Assembly: GCF_000269985.1 (NCBI RefSeq)
Contig: NC_016109.1
Location: forward strand, 248,001 to 312,000
DNA from: Kitasatospora setae KM-6054
GTDB taxonomy: Bacteria > Actinomycetota > Actinomycetes > Streptomycetales > Streptomycetaceae
DNA length: 64,000 nucleotides
Direction: 5' to 3'
In this document: positions 8,172 through 16,001 of the stretch, piece after piece
How positions within the stretch are numbered: the stretch's first letter is position 1
How the letters are laid out: every line of letters starts with the position of its first letter
Position numbers and translations under genes: made by a program
Notes under the pieces: generated by a model
The model's input: only the letters and a program-made list of their open reading frames with translations
What the model was told of the DNA's origin: nothing
Databases searched by the model: none

Positions 8172-8199
8172 TTTATAGCACGCTCGGAGAGCGCTCTCC
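8172..8199 (-). promoter_or_regulatory. Promoter and LacI-type operator of the regulator gene
   Basis: The perfect palindrome GGAGAGCGCTCTCC spans 8186-8199. On the minus strand TATAAA (8177 down to 8172, preceded by TG as an extended -10) ends seven bases before the ATG at 8164. The operator lies directly upstream of the -10, where sigma factor binds. Autorepression and a leaderless transcript are inferred. Confidence 0.7.
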
Positions 8200-8220
8200 C
8201 AGTGCGTTCCGCGAGCTGGT

Positions 8221-8246
8221 CGGCCTGCCCGCGCGCGGGCAGGCCG
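8221..8246. terminator. GC-rich terminator hairpin after the 8.3-8.9 kb lipoprotein gene
   Basis: CGGCCTGCCCG (8221-8231) pairs with CGGGCAGGCCG (8236-8246) across CGCG. It lies 49 bases downstream of the lipoprotein stop codon on the minus strand and a second hairpin (CCGGGG/CCCCGG, 8257-8271) sits in between. The pair probably separates that gene from the LacI gene. Confidence 0.6.
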
Positions 8247-8294
8247 GGGCGCGCGACCGGGGTCCCCCCGGCCGCGCGCTCCCCCGCCACCGGG

Positions 8295-8897
8295 TCACGA
8301 ACTGTGCTCCTCCCAGCAGATCATCACGGTGGTGGCGGTCATCACGGCGACGTCGGCGCGGCTGCGCGCCGGGGTGCCGAAGGTCTCGGGCAGTCTGGCG
8401 ACGTCGACGGTCAGCACGAAGCTGTCCTTGCGGACCACGGTGGTGCCGTCGGCGCGCTTGTAGGCGGCCTCGCCGAGGCCGTTCAGGTCGGTGACGGCGC
8501 CGGCACTGCCGCGCAGGCCGTCGTACTGGGCGAGGGCGGTGGCGGTGTCGGGCAGTTCCTTGACGGAGAGCGTCATACTGCCGCCGGCGTACCGGTACTC
8601 GCAGCTGTAGACGCGCTTCTCCCAGGTGGGGGCGAGCGGTTGGACGATGTCGGTGCCGAGCGCGCCGGCGAGTTCCTGCCGGAAGTACGGGTTGCAGATC
8701 ATCGAGGTGGCGTCGGAGGGCCGGTCGGGCGCGCCGGACGACCGGGCGGCGGACGGGCTCGCGGCAGGCGGGCTCGCGGGCGAACTCGCGGCCGGGGGAG
8801 CGGCGTTCGGTGCGGCGGGGACGGGGGCGGTGCCGGTTCCACATCCGACAGCGGCGAGCAGCAGCAGGAGCGGCGCGGCGGTGCGGCGAAGCCTCAT
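8295..8897 (-). CDS. Predicted lipoprotein, function unknown
   Basis: 200 residues. It starts with a positively charged, hydrophobic signal ending in the lipobox VGCGTG (Cys19), followed by about 45 Ala/Pro/Ser residues that would act as a cell-wall spacer. The mature domain begins at MICNPYFRQEL and has cysteines in ICNPYF, YSCEYRY and MICWEE. It resembles DUF3558-like secreted proteins in size and in its cysteine pattern, but I cannot assign it firmly. It lies between the LacI regulator and the DUF1996 gene on the same strand and may belong to the polysaccharide locus by position only. Confidence 0.85.
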   Translation of the reverse strand: MRLRRTAAPLLLLLAAVGCGTGTAPVPAAPNAAPPAASSPASPPAASPSAARSSGAPDRPSDATSMICNPYFRQELAGALGTDIVQPLAPTWEKRVYSCEYRYAGGSMTLSVKELPDTATALAQYDGLRGSAGAVTDLNGLGEAAYKRADGTTVVRKDSFVLTVDVARLPETFGTPARSRADVAVMTATTVMICWEEHSS

Positions 8898-9030
8898 CGG
8901 TGGTCCTCCGTGGGGGTGGGGGTGCGGGCCGGCCCCGCCGCCGGATGTGGGGTCCGTGGCGGCGGGGCCGGTGTTCCGCGTGCGGGCTGGTGGCTCAGGA
9001 CCCGCGCCTGCCGGTGGGGGGAGGCCGGTC

Positions 9031-10428
9031 CTACGGCAGAAGGTACTGCTCGTTGAGCGCGGCGCCCCTACCGGGCTGGGTCTCGTCGTAGCCGCGGGCG
9101 TTGCACTGGAGGCCGCCGACGATGCAGTGGTCGACCAGTGCGGCCAGGGTGGGCGCGTCCCAGGCGTTGAAGAAGTCGTAGTGGAAGGAGAAGCCCCGCC
9201 CGCTGGAGAGGTGGAGCTGGGCGAGGTGGTCCAGGTTGGCCGGGAAGGCCATCTTGAACTCGATCATCGGCAGCGCGACCGGGTGGTCGGCCGGGCAGAC
9301 GCCCTCGATCGGGTAGGCCATGTGGCTCTTGTGGTCGGGGGTGTCCAGGTAGAGGCCGTTCCAGCAGCTGGGGGCCTGGAAGCGGATGTTGATCTGGCCG
9401 CCGCCGGGGCAGTCGGTGGGCAGGTCGGAGGTGCGGTAGCTGTTGCCGCACTCCCAGCCGGCCACGTACCCGGGGTGGGTGGTGAAGTCGGTGGCGCTGT
9501 CGGTGGGGCTGGCGACGACGAACCGCAGGCCGGCCGGGAAGGGGCGGACCGCGGTGTAGTCGTTGATCGAGCTCTTGTAGTAGATGGTCTGCAGGCCGAC
9601 CGGGTCGACGGGCGTGTTGCCGTCGTACATGGTGGGCATCCAGTAGCCGGACTTGTCGCCGGGGGCGAGGCAGCTGGTGCTGCTCGCCTGGAGGCTCTCC
9701 AGCGTGGAGTTGGCGTTGGTGTTGGTGGCGCCCATGAAGGTGTGCATGTGGGAGGCGCCGGGCTTGCCCGGGTAGACGATCGGGTCGTCGGGCAGGTCGT
9801 GGGTGGCGGTGCAGTTCGCCTGGAACTCGTGGAAGTAGGCGTGCGCCGGGTTGCCGGTGGCCGGGGTGGCCCCGGTGACCTGCGGGTTGGCCAGGACGTA
9901 GCCGGTGGTGGCGGTGGCGACCTGGCCGTAGACCTTGAACTCCTCCAGCGAGTAGCCGTAGCCGGTGGCCCGCTTGGTGAGGTTGAGCCTGAGGTAGCGC
10001 CCGCTGCCGTTCAGGTCGATCTGCTCGGTGCCGCCGGTGCCGTTGGCCTTGGTGTAGACGGTGGTCCAGTTGGCGGCGTCGGCGCTGGTCTGCAACTGGT
10101 AGCCGCTGGCGTACGCGGCCTCCCAGTCCAGCTCGACGTGGCTGATGCTCGCGGTGCCGCCGAGGTCGATCTGGATCCACTGGCTGTCGGTCCAGGCGCT
10201 GGCCCAGCGGGTGGCGAGGTTGTTGTCGGCGACGGCCGCCGCGGGGAAGCTCGCGTTCTCCACGGACGAGGCGGTGACCGGCTTGGACTGGCTGATCAGC
10301 GGGTCGGAGGCGGCGGCGGCCTGCTGGGTGAGGACGCCGCCGGTGAGGGCGCCGGCCGCGAGGATCGCGGCGGCGGTGCCGGCGAGCGCGGAGCGGTGGG
10401 GCGCCCCGCGCGACATGCGGTGTTTCAT
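9031..10428 (-). CDS. Secreted F5/8 type C (CBM32-like) plus DUF1996 protein
   Basis: 465 residues. A Sec signal (about residues 1-40, ending QQAAAA) leads into an F5/8 type C module (about 45-170) with the marks NLATRWASAW, SQWIQIDLGG and GYSLEEFKVYG. The rest is DUF1996 (about 190-465): HAYFHEFQANC, HMHTFMGATNTNA, CLAPGDKSGYWMPTMYD, SCWNG, and HYDFFNAWD near the end. DUF1996 occurs in secreted fungal and actinobacterial proteins next to carbohydrate-binding modules; its activity is not established. The start follows GGAGG with five bases of spacing. A 15-base-pair hairpin stands just upstream in its leader. Confidence 0.93.
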   Translation of the reverse strand: MKHRMSRGAPHRSALAGTAAAILAAGALTGGVLTQQAAAASDPLISQSKPVTASSVENASFPAAAVADNNLATRWASAWTDSQWIQIDLGGTASISHVELDWEAAYASGYQLQTSADAANWTTVYTKANGTGGTEQIDLNGSGRYLRLNLTKRATGYGYSLEEFKVYGQVATATTGYVLANPQVTGATPATGNPAHAYFHEFQANCTATHDLPDDPIVYPGKPGASHMHTFMGATNTNANSTLESLQASSTSCLAPGDKSGYWMPTMYDGNTPVDPVGLQTIYYKSSINDYTAVRPFPAGLRFVVASPTDSATDFTTHPGYVAGWECGNSYRTSDLPTDCPGGGQINIRFQAPSCWNGLYLDTPDHKSHMAYPIEGVCPADHPVALPMIEFKMAFPANLDHLAQLHLSSGRGFSFHYDFFNAWDAPTLAALVDHCIVGGLQCNARGYDETQPGRGAALNEQYLLP

Positions 10429-10460
10429 CGGACCTCCGGAAGAGGAAGGGTGGGTGGGGA

Positions 10461-10499
10461 CCCGGTGCCGCGCGGCGCTCCCTGCCGCGCGGCACCGGG
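10461..10499. terminator. Strong hairpin between the hydrolase gene and the DUF1996 gene
   Basis: CCCGGTGCCGCGCGG (10461-10475) and its perfect complement (10485-10499) enclose a 9-base loop. On the minus strand it lies 240 bases after the hydrolase stop codon and 32 bases before the DUF1996 start. It could be a terminator for the first gene or a leader structure of the second. Confidence 0.6.
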
Positions 10500-10563
10500 G
10501 GTCTGTGGGGGGCGGGGGCGTCCGGTCCGGTGGAACGGGCCGGGCGCCCTCCGCTGGCTGATC

Positions 10564-10734
10564 GGTGTCGCGTCAACTGATGCCCGGACAACCGTTGTCG
10601 CGTCATCGGTGCCACGTCATCCGTGTCGCGTCATCGATGACGCGACATCAGTGCCACGTCATCGACGTCGCGTCATCCATGTCGTGTCATCGATGCCCGG
10701 TCATTTGATGACGCGTCACTTGATGACACGTCAC
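10564..10734. repeat. Array of about 12 degenerate 14-base tandem repeats
   Basis: Units line up at 14-base steps (two or three are 15) with consensus GRTGTCRCGTCATC. Examples are 10608-10621, 10622-10635, 10636-10649, 10650-10663, 10664-10677, 10678-10691 and 10692-10705. Two neighbouring units at 10624-10647 form a near-perfect loopless palindrome, and TGACGCGTCA palindromes occur near the right end. The array starts right after the hydrolase stop codon (minus strand). The period is not a multiple of three and no frame is open through it, so it is non-coding. Confidence 0.85.
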
Positions 10735-10737
10735 GCG

Positions 10738-13700
10738 TCACGTGTAGACGCCGAACTCGTACATCGAGTAGCCGTAGGCGGTGCCGCGCTGGGTCATGGC
10801 GACCCGGACGTAGCGCCCGCTGCCGTTGACGTCGATGTCCTCGATGCCGCCGGTGCCGTTGGCCTGGGTGTGGACGGTCGTCCAGTTGGTGCCGTCGTTG
10901 GAGGTCTGGATCTGGTACGCCTTGCCGTACGCGGACTCCCAGCCGAGCTGCACGTGCTTGAACGAGGTGGTCTGGCCCAGGTCGACCTGGAGCCACTGCG
11001 GGTCGGCCCACTCGCTGGCCCACCGGGTGGACCAGTTGCCGTCGGTGGTGTTGGACGGCGGGTAGGGCGCGCCGTTGCCGGCGGCCTGGTAGGTCGAGGC
11101 GGTGGTGGGCTTGCCCTTGGCGACGTTGGTGCCGCTCGGGGTGGGGGCGACCGTGCGGAAGGACTTCGACTCGATGCCGACGTTGCCGTGTCCGTCGTAG
11201 GCGTAGACGTAGACCTTCCAGACGCCGAGCGTCCTGGGCGCGGTGGCGGTGAACTGGCCGTCGCCGGTCTGGGTGAAGCGGACCTGGGCGAACCCGGTGC
11301 CGCCGTCCACGTACTTGGAGCTGTAGTAGAGCTGGTAGCGGACCAGGTCGCCGTCGGGGTCGGTGGCGGGCGAGCTGATGGTGAAGGTGCCCCCGGCCGG
11401 GACGTCGGCGGTCCGGCTCAGCGTGGTGTTCGGCATCACCGGCGGGGTGTTGCCGCCGCGCGCGGCGCCGCCGTACGACGTGGCGACGGAGTAGTAGGCG
11501 GGTTGCTTCCAGCCGCCGGGGATCAGGTTGAACCAGGTGCCGCCGAAGTCGTTCTCGGTGCCGTAGTTGAACATGGTGGCGCCGAGCGAGACGCCGGTGT
11601 GGCCGGCGACGCAGTTCCAGGCGCTGGTGTAGCCGTCGCGCTTCTGGGTGTCGGTGGGCTGGGTCGGGACGCCGTTGGCGTCGTTGGGGACCTCCCACTC
11701 GCCGGCGTCGCCGGACTCGGTGACGATGTACGGCTTGGTGTAGCCGCCGTTGATCCAGTCCTGCTTGACGTTGCAGACCGCGCCGTAGGAGTTGACGGCC
11801 AGCAGGTCGAGGCTGGGGGCGTACTGCTTGTAGTACGTCCAGGCGCCGGTGTAGGCGTCGGTGGAGGTGACCGGGTGGTCGGGGTCGATCGCGTGGATGG
11901 CCTGGGTGACCTGTTCGACGAACCGGGCGTAGGCGACGCGCTCCTGCTCCACCGTGGCGCCGTTGTAGGCGTGGTCCTGGGTGGTGAGGATGACCTCGTT
12001 GCCGACGTCCCACATCAGGGTGCCGGGGTGGTCCTTGTAGGTGGTCACCCACTGCTTGATCGAGTCGAGGGTGCTGGTCTTGTAGGCGGTGTCGTTGACG
12101 TAGTCGGCGCCCTGGTTGAGCCAGAAGCCGTTGACCACTTTGAGCCCGTACGCGGCGGCGGCGTCCAGCAGCGGCTTGCTGGCGGCGTCGGTGCCCCAGG
12201 TGCGCAGGGTGTTGACGCCCATCGCCTTCAGGTCGCGCATGTGCGCGTCGGCGGTGGACTGGGCCGGGCCCCAGGTGACGCCCTTGAGCTGGTAGGGCTG
12301 GCCGTTGACGCTCAGCGCCCAGTTGCCCTGGCCGCCGGTGACCTTGACGGTGCTCTTTCCGGTGGGGACGGCCGGATCGGCGAGCGCCGCGGGGGCGGGG
12401 CCGGTGGTGGTGGCGACGGTGACGGTGCCGATGGAGAGCGCGCCGCCGGAGCTGGTGGCGGCGGTCGGCGTGGTGCAGCCGCAGACGCTGTCCGGGTAGG
12501 AGCCGCCGATGGCGAGGTTGAAGACCAGCTTGAAGCCGTGGTCGACGGCGTTCTTCCAGTCGGCGGTGCCGACCTGCGACTCGTTGACCTGCCAGATCTG
12601 CCGGCCGTCGAGGTACCAGCGGATCTGCTCGTCGCTGACGGTGCGGTCGATGACCTGGCTGTAGGTGTGGTAGTCGCTCTGGCAGCCGGGGCAGGAGGCG
12701 AGTCCGCTGGTCATGCCGTTGTACTCGGCGCAGTTGCCGCCGGGGGCGGTGCCGCAGTGCAGGGTCGCGGAGGTCTGGCTGCGGCCGTTGACGTCCTCCA
12801 GGATGTCGCTCTCGCCGGTGCCGGGCCAGCCGCCGCTGCGGTCGTTCGCCCCGACGGCGCGGAACGACGGCCAGTAGCCGGTGCCGTCGGCGACGCCGGG
12901 CTGCTTGACCTGGGCGGAGATCAGCAGTTGTCCGCCGGCGGGGGCGGCGAAGTCGCCGCGCTTGCTCTCCACCCGGCCGGAGGTCCAGTTGCCGGCGCCG
13001 TCGCGGACGGCGGTCAGGTTGAGGTGGTGGTTGCCGTCGATCGCGACGTTGGCCGGGTCGGCGGTGTCGTTCTGGATCTCGCCGGTGCCCCAGTTGGCGG
13101 CGCCGCCGGGCTCCGAGGTGCCGGTGCGGACCGTCCAGTTGCCGGCGGACGGGGCGCTGCCGGCGCCGCCCGCGAAGTCGTCGCTGAACACGGTGGTCCA
13201 GTTGCCGGGCGGGGTGGTGCCGGTCGGCGACGGGCTGGGAGTCGGGCTGGGGGTCGGGGTCGGGCTGCCGGCGGCCCCGCCGCTGGTGAAGACCTTGAAC
13301 TCCCAGACGGAGTACCCGTATCCGGTGGCCCGGGCGGTGCCGTACAGCCGGACGTAGCGGGCGGTGCCGGTGACGGGGGCGGTCTCGGTGCCGCCGGTGC
13401 CGTTGGCGGTGCTCCAGGCGTCGGTCCAGGTGGCGGCGTCGGTGGAGAGCTGGATCCGGTACGCCTTGGCGTAGGCGCTCTCCCAGGTCACCGAGGTGCC
13501 GCAGACGTTCTGCGCGGAGCCGAGGTCGACCTGCAGCCACTGCGGGTCGGCGGCGGCGCTGGACCAGCGGGTGCCGGTGTCGCCGTCGACCGCGTTGGAC
13601 GCGGGGGTGCCGTAGTTCTCGGTGCTGGAGGCGGTCGCGGTCTTGCCCTGGGCGGCGTTCGCGGTGCCGCAGCCCTGGTCGCCGCCGCCGGTGGCGCCGT

Positions 13701-14262
13701 AGACCTGGAACTCCCAGAGCGAGTAGCCGTACCCGGTGGCCCGGGCGGTGCCGTACAGCCGGACGTAGCGGGCGGTGCCGGTGACGGGGACGGTCTCGGT
13801 GCCGCCCGCGCCGTTGGCGGTGGTGTACGCGGTGCTCCAGCTGGTGCCGTCGGTGGACAGCTGGATCTGGTAGCCCTTGGCGTACGCCGCCTCCCAGCGC
13901 AGCGTGACGGAGCTGAGCGCGGCGGGCGCGCCGAGGTCGACCTGCAGCCACTGCGGGTCGGCGGCGGCGCTGGACCAGCGGGTGCCGGTGTCGCCGTCGA
14001 CCGCGTTGGACGCGGGGGTGCCGTAGTTCTCGGTGCTGGAGGCGGTCGCGGTCTTGCCCTGCGAGAGCAGGACGGGCGCGGCCTCGGCCCGGCCGGCGGG
14101 CAGCAGCAGGACCAGGGCCGCGACGAGCGCGGCGGCCAGGGCGGCGGCCAGCGTGCGGGGGGCGGCGGAGCTCGCGGTACGGGTCACGGCGGGGCTGGCG
14201 GTACGGCTCACGGTACGGGCCGGCTGCACGGGCCGGGGCGGGCGCGGGGGTGGGGCGGGCAT
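10738..14262 (-). CDS. Giant secreted bifunctional glycoside hydrolase: GH16 plus clan-A TIM-barrel domain, three F5/8C modules
   Basis: 1174 residues. Order: a long basic N-terminus with a signal peptide (to about 62); F5/8C module 1 (about 63-188); module 2 (about 195-330); a Ser/Pro/Thr linker; a GH16 domain (about 355-600) with catalytic ESDILEDV; a second catalytic domain (about 625-915) of GH2/GH5-like TIM-barrel type with acid/base in WDVGNEV and nucleophile in VTESGD; an Ig-like stretch; and F5/8C module 3 (about 1040-1174). GH16 enzymes cut beta-1,3/1,4-glucans or galactans. Two retaining hydrolases on one chain suggest concerted polysaccharide breakdown outside the cell. It is divergent from the transporter operon with a shared LacI-type operator. 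Confidence 0.93.
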   Translation of the reverse strand: MPAPPPRPPRPVQPARTVSRTASPAVTRTASSAAPRTLAAALAAALVAALVLLLPAGRAEAAPVLLSQGKTATASSTENYGTPASNAVDGDTGTRWSSAAADPQWLQVDLGAPAALSSVTLRWEAAYAKGYQIQLSTDGTSWSTAYTTANGAGGTETVPVTGTARYVRLYGTARATGYGYSLWEFQVYGATGGGDQGCGTANAAQGKTATASSTENYGTPASNAVDGDTGTRWSSAAADPQWLQVDLGSAQNVCGTSVTWESAYAKAYRIQLSTDAATWTDAWSTANGTGGTETAPVTGTARYVRLYGTARATGYGYSVWEFKVFTSGGAAGSPTPTPSPTPSPSPTGTTPPGNWTTVFSDDFAGGAGSAPSAGNWTVRTGTSEPGGAANWGTGEIQNDTADPANVAIDGNHHLNLTAVRDGAGNWTSGRVESKRGDFAAPAGGQLLISAQVKQPGVADGTGYWPSFRAVGANDRSGGWPGTGESDILEDVNGRSQTSATLHCGTAPGGNCAEYNGMTSGLASCPGCQSDYHTYSQVIDRTVSDEQIRWYLDGRQIWQVNESQVGTADWKNAVDHGFKLVFNLAIGGSYPDSVCGCTTPTAATSSGGALSIGTVTVATTTGPAPAALADPAVPTGKSTVKVTGGQGNWALSVNGQPYQLKGVTWGPAQSTADAHMRDLKAMGVNTLRTWGTDAASKPLLDAAAAYGLKVVNGFWLNQGADYVNDTAYKTSTLDSIKQWVTTYKDHPGTLMWDVGNEVILTTQDHAYNGATVEQERVAYARFVEQVTQAIHAIDPDHPVTSTDAYTGAWTYYKQYAPSLDLLAVNSYGAVCNVKQDWINGGYTKPYIVTESGDAGEWEVPNDANGVPTQPTDTQKRDGYTSAWNCVAGHTGVSLGATMFNYGTENDFGGTWFNLIPGGWKQPAYYSVATSYGGAARGGNTPPVMPNTTLSRTADVPAGGTFTISSPATDPDGDLVRYQLYYSSKYVDGGTGFAQVRFTQTGDGQFTATAPRTLGVWKVYVYAYDGHGNVGIESKSFRTVAPTPSGTNVAKGKPTTASTYQAAGNGAPYPPSNTTDGNWSTRWASEWADPQWLQVDLGQTTSFKHVQLGWESAYGKAYQIQTSNDGTNWTTVHTQANGTGGIEDIDVNGSGRYVRVAMTQRGTAYGYSMYEFGVYT
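13519..14061. repeat. 132-base exact direct repeat inside the hydrolase gene
   Basis: Bases 13519-13650 are identical to 13930-14061 (offset 411). They encode the N-terminal half of F5/8C modules 1 and 2. The module ends also share long near-identical stretches (around 13310-13400 and 13720-13810). This points to recent duplication or gene conversion of the whole module. Confidence 0.9.
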
Positions 14263-14565
14263 GGGTGCTCCCGATCGGGTGGGGTGGGGGCGGCACCGTC
14301 GAGGGCCGGTGCCCGGATCAGGGAGAGCGCTCTCTCACTACGCCAGTGATGGTTGCCCCGTTGTTTCATCCGTGTCAAGGGTGGCAACCAGCCGTTCGTC
14401 GGCGAAACTTCACCCAAGACCCCCTGTGGCAGCGATTTTTCGCTGCCGGACCCCTTGACGGCGGGGCGCCGGAGCGACGAAGCTCCGGTTGCCACCTCGG
14501 GAGAGCGCTCTCCAATACCGCGTTCCCCTGGGCCCCACAGCCATCCCCCCGCGAGGAGCCGTCCC
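14263..14565. promoter_or_regulatory. Divergent promoter region with two LacI-type operators
   Basis: 303 bases between the hydrolase and the transporter operon. Operators are GGAGAGCGCTCTCT at 14322-14335 and GGAGAGCGCTCTCC at 14500-14513. Leftward promoter: TTGACA (14378 to 14373) and AACCAT (14354 to 14349), 18-base spacing, with the operator 13 bases downstream. Rightward promoter: TTGACG (14455-14460) and GAAGCT (14479-14484), 18-base spacing, with the operator 15 bases downstream. Each operator therefore sits near the transcription start. A second dyad, GGTGGCAACC (14380-14389) and GGTTGCCACC (14487-14496), and a 7-bp hairpin (14469-14488) lie between them. Confidence 0.75.
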
Positions 14566-15894
14566 ATGCCCGTTTCCCTGCCCCGCACCGGTCCCACCGG
14601 CCTGAGAGGCCGCCTGCTCGCCACCTCGGCGCTGCTGGTGCTGGCCCTGACCGCCGTGGCCTCCTGCTCCAGCGGCAGCAGCAGCGGCGGCGGCTCGTCC
14701 GCGGACGAGGACCCCAACGCCAGGATCACCCTCACGGTGAACCTGTTCTCCGACTTCGGCTACGCGGACCTCTACAAGGAGTACGAGCAGGCGCACCCGA
14801 ACATCACCATCAAGGAGAACCGCGCCGACCTGGGCGCCCACCACCAGAACCTGCACGCCCACCTGCTGGCCGGCTCGGGCACCGCCGACATCGAGGCGGT
14901 CGAGATCGGGCAGGTCGCCGGGTTCCAGCCGGAGGCCGGGAAGTTCCTCGACTTCCTGGAGAACGGCGTCGACAAGAACCAGTGGGTGCCGTCCAAGACC
15001 GCCCCCGCGTCCAGCCCGGACGGCAAGGTGCTGTTCGGCCTGGGCACCGACATGGGCGGCATGGCGCTCTGCTACCGCAGCGACCTGTTCAAGGCGGCGG
15101 GCCTGCCGACCGACCGCGAGCAGGTCGCCGCGCTGATGAAGGACTGGCCGTCCTACCTGGCCGCCGGCAAGCGGTTCCTGGCCGACAGCCCGAACAAGGA
15201 CGCCCGCTGGTTCGACAGCGGCGGCAACCTGTTCAGCGCGATCCTGGCCCAGGCCCCGCAGGGCGTCTACGACGCCCAGGGCAAGGTCGTGGTGGAGGGC
15301 AACCCGGCCGTCAAGCAGTCCTTCGACCTGGTGGCAGGCGCGATCAAGGACGGCCAGTCGGCGGGCATCCAGGCGTTCACCCCGGCCTGGGACACCGGCT
15401 TCCAGAAGAGCCAGTTCGCCACCGTCGCCTGCCCGGCCTGGATGAGCTACGAGTTCAAGGCCAACCCGCCGGCCGACGGCGGCACCTGGGACATCGCCCG
15501 GATCCCCGGCGGCGGCGGCAACTGGGGCGGCTCGTACCTGACCGTGCCGAAGTCCGGCAAGCACACCAAGGCCGCCGCCGAGCTGGCCAAGTGGCTGACC
15601 GCGCCCGCGCAGGAGGCCCGGCTCTTCAAGGAGAAGGGCTACTTCCCCTCCGACCAGGCGCTCTGGACCCAGCCCGACATCGCCGAGCACACCGACCCGC
15701 TGTTCAACAACGCGCCGACCGGCAGGATCTTCTCCCAGTCGGCCCGCGACCTGAACCCGCAGCCGCTCGGCGCGCACGGCGCCGAGATCGGCACCGCCCT
15801 CGGCAACGCGCTGACCTCGGTCGAGCAGGGCAAGGCCGACCCGGCGGGCGCCTGGAAGCAGGCCCTCAAGGACGTCGGCAACATCGTCGACTGA
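14566..15894 (+). CDS. Sugar ABC transporter substrate-binding lipoprotein
   Basis: 442 residues. The signal ends in lipobox VASCSSG and a Gly/Ser spacer follows, so the protein is anchored outside the membrane. The mature part is a family 1 solute-binding protein: ITLTVNLFSDFGYADLYKEY, HLLAGSGTADIEAVEIGQ, LCYRSDLFKAAGLPT, and the C-terminal AAELAKWLTAPAQEARLF. It resembles CebE/MalE-type oligosaccharide binders. GAGGAG precedes the ATG. It is the first gene of a four-gene operon with two permeases and a GH3 enzyme, under the same operator as the secreted hydrolase, so a beta-linked oligosaccharide is the likely ligand. Confidence 0.95.
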   Translation: MPVSLPRTGPTGLRGRLLATSALLVLALTAVASCSSGSSSGGGSSADEDPNARITLTVNLFSDFGYADLYKEYEQAHPNITIKENRADLGAHHQNLHAHLLAGSGTADIEAVEIGQVAGFQPEAGKFLDFLENGVDKNQWVPSKTAPASSPDGKVLFGLGTDMGGMALCYRSDLFKAAGLPTDREQVAALMKDWPSYLAAGKRFLADSPNKDARWFDSGGNLFSAILAQAPQGVYDAQGKVVVEGNPAVKQSFDLVAGAIKDGQSAGIQAFTPAWDTGFQKSQFATVACPAWMSYEFKANPPADGGTWDIARIPGGGGNWGGSYLTVPKSGKHTKAAAELAKWLTAPAQEARLFKEKGYFPSDQALWTQPDIAEHTDPLFNNAPTGRIFSQSARDLNPQPLGAHGAEIGTALGNALTSVEQGKADPAGAWKQALKDVGNIVD

Positions 15895-16001
15895 CGTCGC
15901 CGCTCCCCCAGTCCCGCGGTGCCGGTGCGGACCTGACGCCGCACCGGCACCGCGCTCCCCCGCCCCTCCCTCCGCCCCGCCTCCGCCCCAGGGAGCTCCC
16001 C

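Noticed and set aside
10564..10734. Possible CRISPR array
   Set aside because: Units are 14 bases with no spacers between them and no cas genes; it is a tandem repeat.
8626..14349. Plus-strand open frame of 1907 codons across the hydrolase region
   Set aside because: A Gly/Val/Ala-rich shadow of the minus-strand DUF1996 and GH16 genes. It runs straight through their coding parts and has no recognisable domain.
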